Shown here piece after piece: positions 13,964 through 21,912 of a stretch of DNA of 22,236 bases. The position numbers and the translations under genes were made by a program. Source of the stretch: Treponema sp. (lineage in GTDB: Bacteria > Spirochaetota > Spirochaetia > Treponematales > Treponemataceae); assembly GCA_024691105.1 (NCBI GenBank), contig JAILNY010000015.1, positions 1-22,236 on the forward strand. The letters are read 5' to 3'. Numbering within the stretch: the first letter of the stretch is position 1; the number at the start of each line of letters is the position of its first letter. The notes under the pieces were generated by a model, which searched no databases, was not told the DNA's origin, and saw only the letters and a program-made list of their open reading frames with translations.

Positions 13964-15637
13964 ATGAAAAGACTGATTGTATTATTTTTTGTTTTATCGA
14001 TATCGATTTGTAATGTATTTTCTCTTGGCCGCGGTAAGCAGGAATTTGTTAAAGCTGGACACTGGGTTTATGACAATCTTGCGGCAATTATGACCGAGTC
14101 CGGTATTACAGATTTTTATGATGAAACTCCGCTTACTGTAAGTCAGATACAGGTAATGCTTGATGCTGTTGATTATGATGCTTTGAGTAACAGCGGAAAG
14201 AGAGCATATGACAGCATCGTGGAATATTTTAATGAGACAAACTGGGGTTTTAATTCTGATGTTTTTTCTATGGGAGTTGAACTTTCTGTAAATCCTGAAG
14301 GACAGTATAAAACAAATGACAGCCTTGAATGGATTTTTAACAGAAGGGAGCGCAGTCCTTTTATTGAAGCTCAGGTTGGACTTAAATTATCTGATTATGT
14401 CTTTATGGGCGCAGATATTCCTGTGCGCGTTACAAAGTCCGGTTTAGAACGGAGTGATACCTATGTAAACGTTCCATATAGAATGGCACTTTTTGATTTA
14501 AACTTTCCGCATGATGCTTATGCAAGTGCCGGTTATATGTTTACAGAGAAGACTGGAATTAATTTTAGAATTTCAACTTTACAGCAGGAGCTCGGCCGCT
14601 CATCAATCGGAAGCATAATTTTATCTGATAATCTTACGGACGCTCCTAATGCACAGCTTTCGTTTTTTTCGCCATACATCGGATATTCAGCTAACATTAC
14701 GATGCTTGGAATGGACAGATATTTTTACTTTCATAACATTCAGATTAAGCCGCACAAAAAAGTGAATTTTTCGATAATCGAAGGATGCCTTCCATACGGA
14801 ACATTTGATTTAAGATATGCAGTTCCATTTTCGATTTTCCACGGAATGGCAAGCTGGTATGACTATCAGGCAAAGGTAGATGGCTCGGGTGAAACTTATG
14901 ATGTTGCAAGTTTTCTTGCATTAAAAATTCAATATACTCCTGTTAAATACTTGAGACTTTACGGTAACTTTGCAATGAATCAGTTTCAGATGCCAAATGA
15001 GCCGACTGATATTCCAAATGGGCTTGCAGGTCAGCTTGGTCTTGAAAGTTTTATCCCGGCTGGTAAAGGCTATGTTCATTTTTCTTTAGAAGGCTCTTAT
15101 GCAACGCCTTATTTTATGATTACGGAAAGTCCAAACTGGTCGTATGTAAAAACTTATAGAGAATTATCTGATGAATCAAAAAACTTTTATGAGTGGATTG
15201 GTTCTCCTTATGGACCTGACTCAATTGCGGCAAAATTAACCTGTGGTTATAAAGTTGAAAAAAAATGGGCAATTGATGCAAGTTATCTGTTTGTTGCACG
15301 CGGGGAACTTTCTAGACCCGACTTCTGTGGCTGGGGCGGTTCAGATTATGGATTTAAGAGAATCGGTCTTGATCGACAGGCAAACTGGATTCACCCGTCT
15401 GTAACAACAAATGAAAAATATAAAAAGGGTGGAACATTTATAACACCATCGGGTGTCCCAGAATATATGAATGTATTCAGCGTAAAGGCAGATTACTGGC
15501 TTTTTGACTGGTTATGCTTTACAGCACGGCCTGGACTTGCTTTTGCATTCAATAACAATAATCAAGAGGGTGATTTTGCACTAGGCTTTGAATTTGCTTT
15601 TAGTGTAAAATGTAATCTCAACAAAATAAAAAAATAA
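13964..15637 (+). CDS. Wzi-like outer-membrane beta-barrel protein, second paralogue
   Basis: This 557-residue protein is a tandem relative of the preceding one. It has a signal peptide (about 1-20), the same helical entry segment (GHWVYDNLAAIMTESGITDF), and repeated matching blocks: FSIIEGCLPYGTFDLR, KYLRLYGNFA, PAGKGYVH and WIGSPYGPDS. Barrel-like strands alternate throughout, and the end (FEFAFSVKCNLNKIKK) is strand-like with a short basic tail. A GGA lies about seven bases before the ATG, and only 16 bases separate it from the preceding stop, so it is cotranscribed. Divergence from its neighbour is large, suggesting an old duplication. Function is unknown beyond a probable outer-membrane location; Wzi-family membership is my best guess. 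Confidence 0.75.
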   Translation: MKRLIVLFFVLSISICNVFSLGRGKQEFVKAGHWVYDNLAAIMTESGITDFYDETPLTVSQIQVMLDAVDYDALSNSGKRAYDSIVEYFNETNWGFNSDVFSMGVELSVNPEGQYKTNDSLEWIFNRRERSPFIEAQVGLKLSDYVFMGADIPVRVTKSGLERSDTYVNVPYRMALFDLNFPHDAYASAGYMFTEKTGINFRISTLQQELGRSSIGSIILSDNLTDAPNAQLSFFSPYIGYSANITMLGMDRYFYFHNIQIKPHKKVNFSIIEGCLPYGTFDLRYAVPFSIFHGMASWYDYQAKVDGSGETYDVASFLALKIQYTPVKYLRLYGNFAMNQFQMPNEPTDIPNGLAGQLGLESFIPAGKGYVHFSLEGSYATPYFMITESPNWSYVKTYRELSDESKNFYEWIGSPYGPDSIAAKLTCGYKVEKKWAIDASYLFVARGELSRPDFCGWGGSDYGFKRIGLDRQANWIHPSVTTNEKYKKGGTFITPSGVPEYMNVFSVKADYWLFDWLCFTARPGLAFAFNNNNQEGDFALGFEFAFSVKCNLNKIKK

Positions 15638-15648
15638 AGAGGAACAAA

Positions 15649-17421
15649 ATGAAAAAAAGATTTTTAGTATTTTTTGCAGTATTCAGTTTATGCGCATCTC
15701 TTTTTGCACAGGTTTCGCTTGATCCAAACGATCCTTTTTATGCAGATGCCAAAAACTGGGAGACAGCCGGTATTGTAAACTGGCTTCCACAGATTAGACC
15801 TTATTCAGTACAGGCTGTTAAAAAAATTCTTAATCAGGTAAAAGAAAACGGCAGCGAAGAAGATATTAAGAAAGCTGAATTTTATGAAAAAAAATATTTT
15901 TCTAAGGGCTGGAATGCCGGAATTGAGATTGGGGATAAGGCTAATTTATCCAATGCTTCGGACCTTACAAAGAATATGTTTTATGTAGCGCCGAGAGTGT
16001 GGGGCGACTTTAACCTTGGAAAGTATGTAGGCTTTGGTTATAAGGTTGGAATTCTTGTTAATAAAAATGACGTTACTGATGCAGCATTGCTTCCAATGTA
16101 TTATACAAGTTTATTTGACACAAGTAATGACCCTTTTTCGTTTGGAAGTTTTGTTGCAAACTGGGATATAACAGGAAGTATTACCTTTGGTCTTGATAAC
16201 CTTTACGGATTGCTCAGCGTAAATAAAGTTGCCTATGGACCTTTTATTGATGACAGTGTTATGTTAAACGGTGGTCAGTTTCATACAGGAAATTTTGGTT
16301 TTGTATATGAAGGTGATAAATTTGGTTATACCCATCTTTTTAGTATTTTAAGCCGTGGAACTGTTAATGGTAAAGGCATGTTTATGCCAGAAAAGTTTAT
16401 GGGCTTTCAGTCATACAGATTTACTCCAATAAAACAGCTTGCAATTTCATTTTTTGATGCGGGGGTTTATACAAATAGATTTGACCCAAGTTATTTATTA
16501 CCGATTCCATTTTATGTTATGCAGGCAACTTTTTCTAATTCAGATAACTGGGCTGCCGGTTTGACCTTTGATATAAGACCAATAGATAAACTTGGAATTT
16601 CTCTTTGTGGTGTTATTGATGATGTTGACCTTAACAGTTTTGTAAAGGGTGACTTTAATTCAAGATTTAAGTTTGCTTTACAGGGTGGAATTAATTATAC
16701 GCCTTCTGTAAAGTTTATTGATAATCTTTCTCTTGATTATACAATAAATGCTCCATATACACTTACACATAGTACCTCGTCGGTTTATTTAGAAAATCTT
16801 TCTGGATTAAGCCCGTCTGAGCTCAAAGCTGTTGTTGAAGCAAATTACAACCGTGATTTATTTACAACACATACTTCAAATCTTGGAACTAAGCTTCCTC
16901 CAAACTCTGACAGAATTCAGTTTAAAGCAAAGTTTACTCCAACTGACCGCCTTAAACTTGACTTTAGTACAACCTTTGTCCGCCATGCAAATATTGCAGA
17001 AGGTTTTACCAATGAAGAAGCAAAACAGTATTTGCAGGCTAATTACAACCTTGCAACCGCTGATGCTTCTAGTCCTGTTCCAAATTATCTTTCCACAGAT
17101 GGCTCAATCTGGACCGCTCCATTGTCTTTGCCTTCCCGTGAAAGAAATAACTTTTTACGTCAGGAACATGTTATGTATATACTTCAGCTTGGATTAAATG
17201 CAGAATACGAACTTGAGAGAATGAAGTGGGGTTCAATGGTATTTAATTTTGGCTATATGTTTGAATATATCTATAACAAGGGTGTTGATTCTGATATTTA
17301 TAAAACCGGCGTAAATAATCCGACAGATGCAGATGTTGCTGCGGCAAAAGCACAATGGGTTGCAAATTTACGCAATGTGTTTAATAATTATTTTAGTGTA
17401 TCTGTAAAATATTATTACTAA
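15649..17421 (+). CDS. Outer-membrane beta-barrel-type protein, third in the cluster
   Basis: This 590-residue protein begins with a clear signal peptide (MKKRFLVFFAVFSLCASLFA, cleavage before QVSL). A helical segment follows (DPFYADAKNWETAGIVNW to about residue 80), then many amphipathic strands. It ends in FSVSVKYYY, a good C-terminal aromatic beta-signal for insertion by BamA. It shares the general plan of the two preceding proteins but no long matching blocks, so it is a distant relative or a different barrel family. AGAGGA precedes the ATG, and only 11 bases separate it from the previous stop. No specific substrate can be read from the sequence. Confidence 0.75.
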   Translation: MKKRFLVFFAVFSLCASLFAQVSLDPNDPFYADAKNWETAGIVNWLPQIRPYSVQAVKKILNQVKENGSEEDIKKAEFYEKKYFSKGWNAGIEIGDKANLSNASDLTKNMFYVAPRVWGDFNLGKYVGFGYKVGILVNKNDVTDAALLPMYYTSLFDTSNDPFSFGSFVANWDITGSITFGLDNLYGLLSVNKVAYGPFIDDSVMLNGGQFHTGNFGFVYEGDKFGYTHLFSILSRGTVNGKGMFMPEKFMGFQSYRFTPIKQLAISFFDAGVYTNRFDPSYLLPIPFYVMQATFSNSDNWAAGLTFDIRPIDKLGISLCGVIDDVDLNSFVKGDFNSRFKFALQGGINYTPSVKFIDNLSLDYTINAPYTLTHSTSSVYLENLSGLSPSELKAVVEANYNRDLFTTHTSNLGTKLPPNSDRIQFKAKFTPTDRLKLDFSTTFVRHANIAEGFTNEEAKQYLQANYNLATADASSPVPNYLSTDGSIWTAPLSLPSRERNNFLRQEHVMYILQLGLNAEYELERMKWGSMVFNFGYMFEYIYNKGVDSDIYKTGVNNPTDADVAAAKAQWVANLRNVFNNYFSVSVKYYY

Positions 17422-17460
17422 GATTTTGAAATATTTTTCAAGATAAATTGAGGATAAGTT

Positions 17461-18594
17461 ATGAGCCAGAAAAGAAAATTTTTATTTTTTTACCTTACTA
17501 CAGGCGCAGGTCATATTTCTACAGCAAATGTAATGCGTGAATGTATTTTAAAAAACAATCCTGATGCAGAAATTGTAATGGTAAATGGTTTTGATAAAAA
17601 GAATTTCTGGGGACAGTTTCTTTTTGAACAGGGCTATTATGTCTCGACAAACTGGTTTCATGGACTTTATCCTCTTGCTTATGACCTTGGATTAAAGCGC
17701 ATATGGCAGACTATGCTTTTGGGCATTATTATGCCTCATACGCTTTTGTATTTAAGAAGCGTCATTAAAAGGGAAAAACCAACTGACATTATTTCGTTCC
17801 ATTTTGCACTTTCTCCGTTCTTGAAAAGAATCGTTGATTCATCAAAAGAAAAAATCAACATGAGTGTAATGGTAACAGATCCTTTTACAGCGCCACCGTT
17901 CTGGTTTTACGATAGATCTATTCATTATCTTGTATATTCTCAGAGAGCAAAGGATATCGGTATAAGTTTAAAAGTTCCTGCAGAGAATATTGATATTGTT
18001 CCATTTGCACTAAATCCAAAATATGCAGAGCCTTTTACAAAAGACGATGTCATCGCCTTAAAGAAAAAGCACGGCTTTGACTTAAATAAAAAGGTTTTAC
18101 TTATGGTCGGCGGAGGAGATGGAATTCCTGGCGCAATTGAAATCATAAATAAGTGTATTTCTAAAAAAGCAAAATTCAGTGTGGCTGTAATCTGCGGTCA
18201 CGATCTTGCAAAAAAAACTTACCTTGAAGGAAAGCGTGTATTAAATCCAAAGTTTGACCTTCATGTTTACGGCTTTGTAAATTATCTTGATGAACTTGTA
18301 AAGCTCAGTGACTGTGTTGTAATGAAGGCGGGGCCTGCAACTTTAATCGAAGTTCTTACTTGCAAAAAACCGGTTATCATCTGCCGCTACATTCATAATC
18401 AGGAAAAGGGCAACATGCAGTTTGCAGTAGATAATAAGGTCGGATACTTTATCCAGGAGCCCGGAAAAATTTATGATAAGGTTGAAGAGCTTCTTAATGA
18501 TGAAGAGTTTGACGTTAAGATGGAAAAACGCTTTGCAGCCTTAAATATCGATACAGATACAAATAAGACTGCAAAGATTCTTCTTGATATGTAG
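17461..18594 (+). CDS. MGDG-synthase/UgtP-type diacylglycerol glycosyltransferase
   Basis: This 377-residue enzyme is probably a membrane-associated GT28-family glycosyltransferase that adds a hexose from a nucleotide sugar to diacylglycerol or a related lipid. The N-terminal LTTGAGHISTA (GAGH at 15-18) is the acceptor-side signature of the MGDG-synthase domain. The C-terminal half has LMVGGGDG (the start of the sugar-nucleotide domain), VYGFV, MKAGPATLIEVL (near 295-306) and an RYIHNQEKGN donor-binding segment. Treponemes contain glycosyldiacylglycerols in their envelope, which suits this function and its place after three outer-membrane genes. GAGGAT lies ahead of the ATG; the 39-base gap to the previous gene contains only a weak AT hairpin. 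The sugar is unknown, and a lipid-A or peptidoglycan acceptor is less likely. Confidence 0.85.
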   Translation: MSQKRKFLFFYLTTGAGHISTANVMRECILKNNPDAEIVMVNGFDKKNFWGQFLFEQGYYVSTNWFHGLYPLAYDLGLKRIWQTMLLGIIMPHTLLYLRSVIKREKPTDIISFHFALSPFLKRIVDSSKEKINMSVMVTDPFTAPPFWFYDRSIHYLVYSQRAKDIGISLKVPAENIDIVPFALNPKYAEPFTKDDVIALKKKHGFDLNKKVLLMVGGGDGIPGAIEIINKCISKKAKFSVAVICGHDLAKKTYLEGKRVLNPKFDLHVYGFVNYLDELVKLSDCVVMKAGPATLIEVLTCKKPVIICRYIHNQEKGNMQFAVDNKVGYFIQEPGKIYDKVEELLNDEEFDVKMEKRFAALNIDTDTNKTAKILLDM

Positions 18595-18595
18595 T

Positions 18596-19768
18596 TTAGA
18601 GCGATTCAAATGCGTAAAAATGTTTTACTTCGCGCGTGTCAAAAGCCTTTTGAATCAATTCGTCCGGTGCAATATCTGCATAGATTTTTTTTGCTTCTTC
18701 CAGATCTGCTTTTAAGACAGGGTGCTTTGGACTGAATAAAACGCAGCAGTCTTCGTATGGCAAAATCGAAGTCTCATACGTTCCGATAAACTCTGCAGTC
18801 TCGACAATTTCTTCTTTATCAAGACCAACAAGCGGGCGGAGTAATGGAACTTCTGCCATTGATTCTGTTACGCGCATATTCTCGAGAGTCTGACTTGCAA
18901 CCTGCCCAAGACTTTCGCCTGTGATAAGACAATCGGCACTGATATGTTTTGCAAGCATGCTCGCAGCCTTCATCATGCACATGCGCAGGGCAAGTGTACT
19001 CCAGCTTTCTGGCGCCTTTTGCTTTATGAGCATCTGGACATCTGTAAAAGAAATGATATTGAGTGTTGTCTGCATTCCGTAAGTCGAAAGAATCTTTGCA
19101 AGGTCTTCAACTTTTTTCTGCGCTTCATCAGATGTATAAGGGTATGAATGAAAATATACGCACTCGATTTTCATTCCGCGGCGGAACATGCGGTAGCCGG
19201 CAACAGGTGAGTCTAGCCCGCCGGAAAGAAGTAAAAGTCCTTTTCCGCTTGTGCCTACAGGAAGACCGCGGCATCCTTTGTGAGAATCTGAATAGATAAA
19301 ACATTTGTCGCGCACTTCGACATAAATTGTAACGTCTGGATTTTTTACATCAACGTCAAGAATCTTGTTATCATAAAGACCAGAGGCTGCAGTGCGCATT
19401 ATTCCGTAAGAGTCAAGCGGAAAAGACTTGTCACTGCGGCGGGCATCAATCTTAAAAGTTTTTGCACCATTTTCTTTTGCGCGCTTCCCAAGTTCGGTTA
19501 CGGTCTGTGTAATTGCTTCGATAGATTTTTCGCACGAGACAGTTTTTGCCCATCCGGTAATTCCGATTAAGTGGTCTAAGCAAAATTCAACTTTATCTGA
19601 ATACTGCTGGTCGCACTCGATGTAAAGACGGCCGGCACGAAGTACTACGTCAACAGGAATATGTTTTAAAAAGTCGCGGACGTTTCTGACAAGGCGGCTT
19701 TCAAATACTTTAATGTTTGAACCTTTAAGGGTAAGTTCACCAAGTTTTCCAAGATAAATACAATTCAT
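18596..19768 (-). CDS. thiI: tRNA 4-thiouridine synthase, short form without rhodanese domain
   Basis: ThiI thiolates uridine 8 of tRNA and can donate sulfur for thiazole synthesis. With the ATG at 19768 it has 390 residues: a ferredoxin-like/THUMP part (about 1-165) and a PP-loop domain with SGGLDSP (182-188), followed by TGESLGQVASQTLENM and PYEDCCVLFSPKHP (cysteines 341-342). The C-terminal rhodanese domain of the enterobacterial enzyme is absent, as in many other bacteria. I chose ATG 19768 over GTG 19792 because MNCIYLGKLGELTLKG fits the family N-terminus and a -10-like TATAAT ends seven bases ahead of it, overlapping the codons before it. No ribosome binding site is present. It converges on the glycosyltransferase gene with a one-base gap. 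Confidence 0.93.
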   Translation of the reverse strand: MNCIYLGKLGELTLKGSNIKVFESRLVRNVRDFLKHIPVDVVLRAGRLYIECDQQYSDKVEFCLDHLIGITGWAKTVSCEKSIEAITQTVTELGKRAKENGAKTFKIDARRSDKSFPLDSYGIMRTAASGLYDNKILDVDVKNPDVTIYVEVRDKCFIYSDSHKGCRGLPVGTSGKGLLLLSGGLDSPVAGYRMFRRGMKIECVYFHSYPYTSDEAQKKVEDLAKILSTYGMQTTLNIISFTDVQMLIKQKAPESWSTLALRMCMMKAASMLAKHISADCLITGESLGQVASQTLENMRVTESMAEVPLLRPLVGLDKEEIVETAEFIGTYETSILPYEDCCVLFSPKHPVLKADLEEAKKIYADIAPDELIQKAFDTREVKHFYAFESL

Positions 19769-19775
19769 GCAAAGC

Positions 19776-19804
19776 ATTATATAGAAATTCACCTTGCGCG
19801 TAAA
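19776..19804 (-). promoter_or_regulatory. Minus-strand promoter of thiI
   Basis: On the minus strand, TATAAT (19781-19776) is a perfect -10 ending seven bases before the ATG at 19768. TTTACG (19804-19799), 17 bases upstream of it, is a four-of-six -35 that falls in the first unit of the 19-bp repeat. The mRNA is probably leaderless. Confidence 0.6.
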
Positions 19805-19844
19805 TCGTCAAACCGCGCGTAAATCGCCGGACCCGGCGTAAATC
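19796..19844. repeat. Short tandem repeat, 19-bp period, between thiI and the acyl-CoA synthetase
   Basis: The core GCGTAAATC occurs at 19798-19806, 19817-19825 and 19836-19844, exactly 19 bases apart each time. The first two full units (19796-19814, 19815-19833) differ at only a few positions; the third matches only in its core. Each core contains, on the minus strand, a TTTACG sequence like the thiI -35. The repeat lies between divergent promoters, so it may be an operator or a slippage-prone spacer. Confidence 0.8.
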
Positions 19845-19853
19845 CACATTCTA

Positions 19854-19882
19854 TTGAATTATAGTCAGTTTTAAGTTATCAT
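19854..19882 (+). promoter_or_regulatory. Promoter of the acyl-CoA synthetase gene
   Basis: TTGAAT (19854-19859) and TATCAT (19877-19882) are 17 bases apart. Seven bases separate the -10 from the ATG at 19890, and there is no Shine-Dalgarno, again a leaderless arrangement. It starts ten bases after the 19-bp repeat array. Confidence 0.6.
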
Positions 19883-19889
19883 ATAGTTT

Positions 19890-21890
19890 ATGTATAAATT
19901 TGACCAGCTTTTGCGATTTAGAAACCGGCAGCCTCGAATTTTAGGTAAGAATATTCCTCAGATGTTTAAAAAAGCCGTTGAAGAAACAAAGTATACGATT
20001 CTTCAGGCTTCAAAAAATGAGGTTGGAACCTATCAATATTATAATTATGAGCTGGTCTATCGTCATGTTTTAAATCTTGCGTGTGCTCTTAAGACTTTTG
20101 GTATAAAGCGCGGTGACTTAGTCGGACTTATTTCTGACAACCGCCGCGAATGGATGATAACTGACCTTGCGCTTTTGAGCCTTGGCGCTGCAGATGTTCC
20201 CCGCGGTTGTGACTCAATGGGAACAGAAATCCGTTTTATTTTAAGTTTTACAAGTTGCAAAGTCTGCTTTTTTGAAAACGAACGCCAGCTTGAAAAGGTT
20301 CTGGAAAAAATTGATGAGGTTCCAGAATTGACTGATGCAATTTTGTTTGATTCGCCGTCTGATTTAACGATGGAGCGGGCTGCTCTTTTGGGACTTAGAG
20401 TTCATAAGTTTATTGAGTTTGAAGATGAAGGCAAGCGTACAACTTTTGCACAGAGAGCCGAGATTGAAGAAGAGATTGAAAAAACAGAAAGCTCTGATCT
20501 TGCAACGATTATATTCACCTCGGGTACAACAGGGACTCCAAAGGGTGTAATGCTGACTCATGACAACTTTATTGCACAGTGTGAAGTTATTAAAGACGTT
20601 TTTACAACTGCAAAAAAAGGCGACATGTGGCTTTCGGTTTTACCTGTATGGCACATTATGGAACGTGCGTACGATTATTTTATTATTGCGCTCCGTTCGG
20701 GAATTGCGTATTCAAAGCCTGCAATCGAAATTATGCGCGAGGACATTGATGTAATTAAACCTCAGTGGATTGTTGGTGTTCCGCGGCTTTGGGATGCGTT
20801 TATTCAGAGTGCGTATCGTGAAAGGCGCAAAAAGGGCGGATTCAGACTTTTTATTTTTAATATTGCAATGGCTTTTGAAAAAGCATTCTGCTGGTCGCAC
20901 GACAGAGTTTTTGGCTGGGTTTGCAGATTTTCGATTAAACAGAAAATTTTTGACCGCATTTACGGATTTATTCCTTTTTTACTTACTGCAATTCCTGCAG
21001 GAATTTCTTATCTTGTTGCCGTGCGCAAGGTTCGTCTTAAGCTTGGTGGAAAGATTAAAGGCTGTATCTGCGGCGGCGGAAGTTTGCAGCCTGAAAGTGA
21101 TCTTGTATTCAGGGCGATGAGGGTTCCGCTTTTGGACTGCTATGGAATGACCGAGACCGCGCCGATTTTGTCTGTGCGCTCTCCTAAAAAGCCGATGTCC
21201 GGTTGTGTCGGAAAGATTTTTCCTTCTGCAGAGGTTAAGGTTGTTCCGCAAAAAGACGGTATTCCTTTGTCGGGAACTCCGCTTGCTCCAGGAAAACCGG
21301 GAATTATTTTTGCGCGCGGTCGTCAGGTTATGAAAGGATATTACCGCCGCCCGGATTTGACAAAAAAGATTATCGATAACGACGGCTGGATTAATACCGG
21401 CGACATTGGAGTTCTTTCGATTAATAACGAGATTGCAATTACGGGCCGCGCAAAAGATACGATTGTATTGATGGACGGTGAAAATATTGAACCTCAGGTT
21501 GTAGAAAATGCAATCTGCCGAAGTAAATATGTAGAGTCATGCGTTGTTACAGGACAGGACAAAAGATATATCGGTGCTCTTATTGTTCCGCGCAAAATGT
21601 TTATTTTACAGTATGCAAGCGACAATAATATTTTGTATGACTCGTATGATTCGCTTTTAGAGACAAATGAAATATTGAATTTAATCCGTGAAGAAATTGA
21701 TAAGTTTATTGACGAGAAAAATGGATTCAGGGCGTGCGAACGTGTAGGTCGCTTTGTTCTTTTGCCGGACAGCTTTAGAATTGGAAAAGAAATTAATGCA
21801 AAGCAGATTGTAATGCGCCATCAGATAGAAAAAATCTATGCAAAAGAAATTCGCCTTCTTTTTGCGCCAAGAAATAATTCTGCAAATTAA
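19890..21890 (+). CDS. Long-chain acyl-CoA synthetase (AMP-forming, FadD-like)
   Basis: This enzyme activates fatty acids to acyl-CoA through an acyl-adenylate. The protein has 666 residues, typical of the bacterial long-chain type. The ATP-binding loop is TIIFTSGTTGTPKGVMLTH (about 206-224). Further landmarks are LPVWHIMERAYDY, the hydrophobic gate segment near IPFLLTAIPAGISYLVAVRKVRLKLGG, CYGMTETAP for adenylate binding, WINTGDIG, and GRAKDTIVLMDGENIEPQVVE, the hinge before the mobile C-terminal domain. The start ATG follows a promoter by seven bases and lacks a ribosome binding site. It is divergent from thiI. It may recycle host or envelope fatty acids; the chain-length preference cannot be read from sequence. 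Confidence 0.93.
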   Translation: MYKFDQLLRFRNRQPRILGKNIPQMFKKAVEETKYTILQASKNEVGTYQYYNYELVYRHVLNLACALKTFGIKRGDLVGLISDNRREWMITDLALLSLGAADVPRGCDSMGTEIRFILSFTSCKVCFFENERQLEKVLEKIDEVPELTDAILFDSPSDLTMERAALLGLRVHKFIEFEDEGKRTTFAQRAEIEEEIEKTESSDLATIIFTSGTTGTPKGVMLTHDNFIAQCEVIKDVFTTAKKGDMWLSVLPVWHIMERAYDYFIIALRSGIAYSKPAIEIMREDIDVIKPQWIVGVPRLWDAFIQSAYRERRKKGGFRLFIFNIAMAFEKAFCWSHDRVFGWVCRFSIKQKIFDRIYGFIPFLLTAIPAGISYLVAVRKVRLKLGGKIKGCICGGGSLQPESDLVFRAMRVPLLDCYGMTETAPILSVRSPKKPMSGCVGKIFPSAEVKVVPQKDGIPLSGTPLAPGKPGIIFARGRQVMKGYYRRPDLTKKIIDNDGWINTGDIGVLSINNEIAITGRAKDTIVLMDGENIEPQVVENAICRSKYVESCVVTGQDKRYIGALIVPRKMFILQYASDNNILYDSYDSLLETNEILNLIREEIDKFIDEKNGFRACERVGRFVLLPDSFRIGKEINAKQIVMRHQIEKIYAKEIRLLFAPRNNSAN

Positions 21891-21900
21891 TTTTTTTGCC

Positions 21901-21906
21901 GATAAT
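21901..21906 (+). promoter_or_regulatory. -10-like element of the last gene
   Basis: GATAAT (21901-21906) lies six bases before the GTG at 21913, with no Shine-Dalgarno between. The -35 region 17 bases upstream reads TTCTGC, which is weak. The spacing matches the leaderless pattern seen at four other gene starts in this window. Confidence 0.4.
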
Positions 21907-21912
21907 TATATT

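Noticed and set aside
17426..17441. TTGAAA-TATT-TTTCAA hairpin between the third barrel gene and the glycosyltransferase
   Set aside because: The stem has only six mostly A-T pairs and no following T-run, so it is unlikely to stop transcription.
19769..19792. GTG at 19792 as the thiI start
   Set aside because: It adds eight residues not matching the family N-terminus, its purine stretch touches the codon, and the perfect -10 TATAAT lies downstream of it, so the transcript would not include it.
21882..21899. GCAAA...TTTGC hairpin after the acyl-CoA synthetase
   Set aside because: The stem is five pairs with the T-run in the loop side rather than after it; this does not fit an intrinsic terminator.
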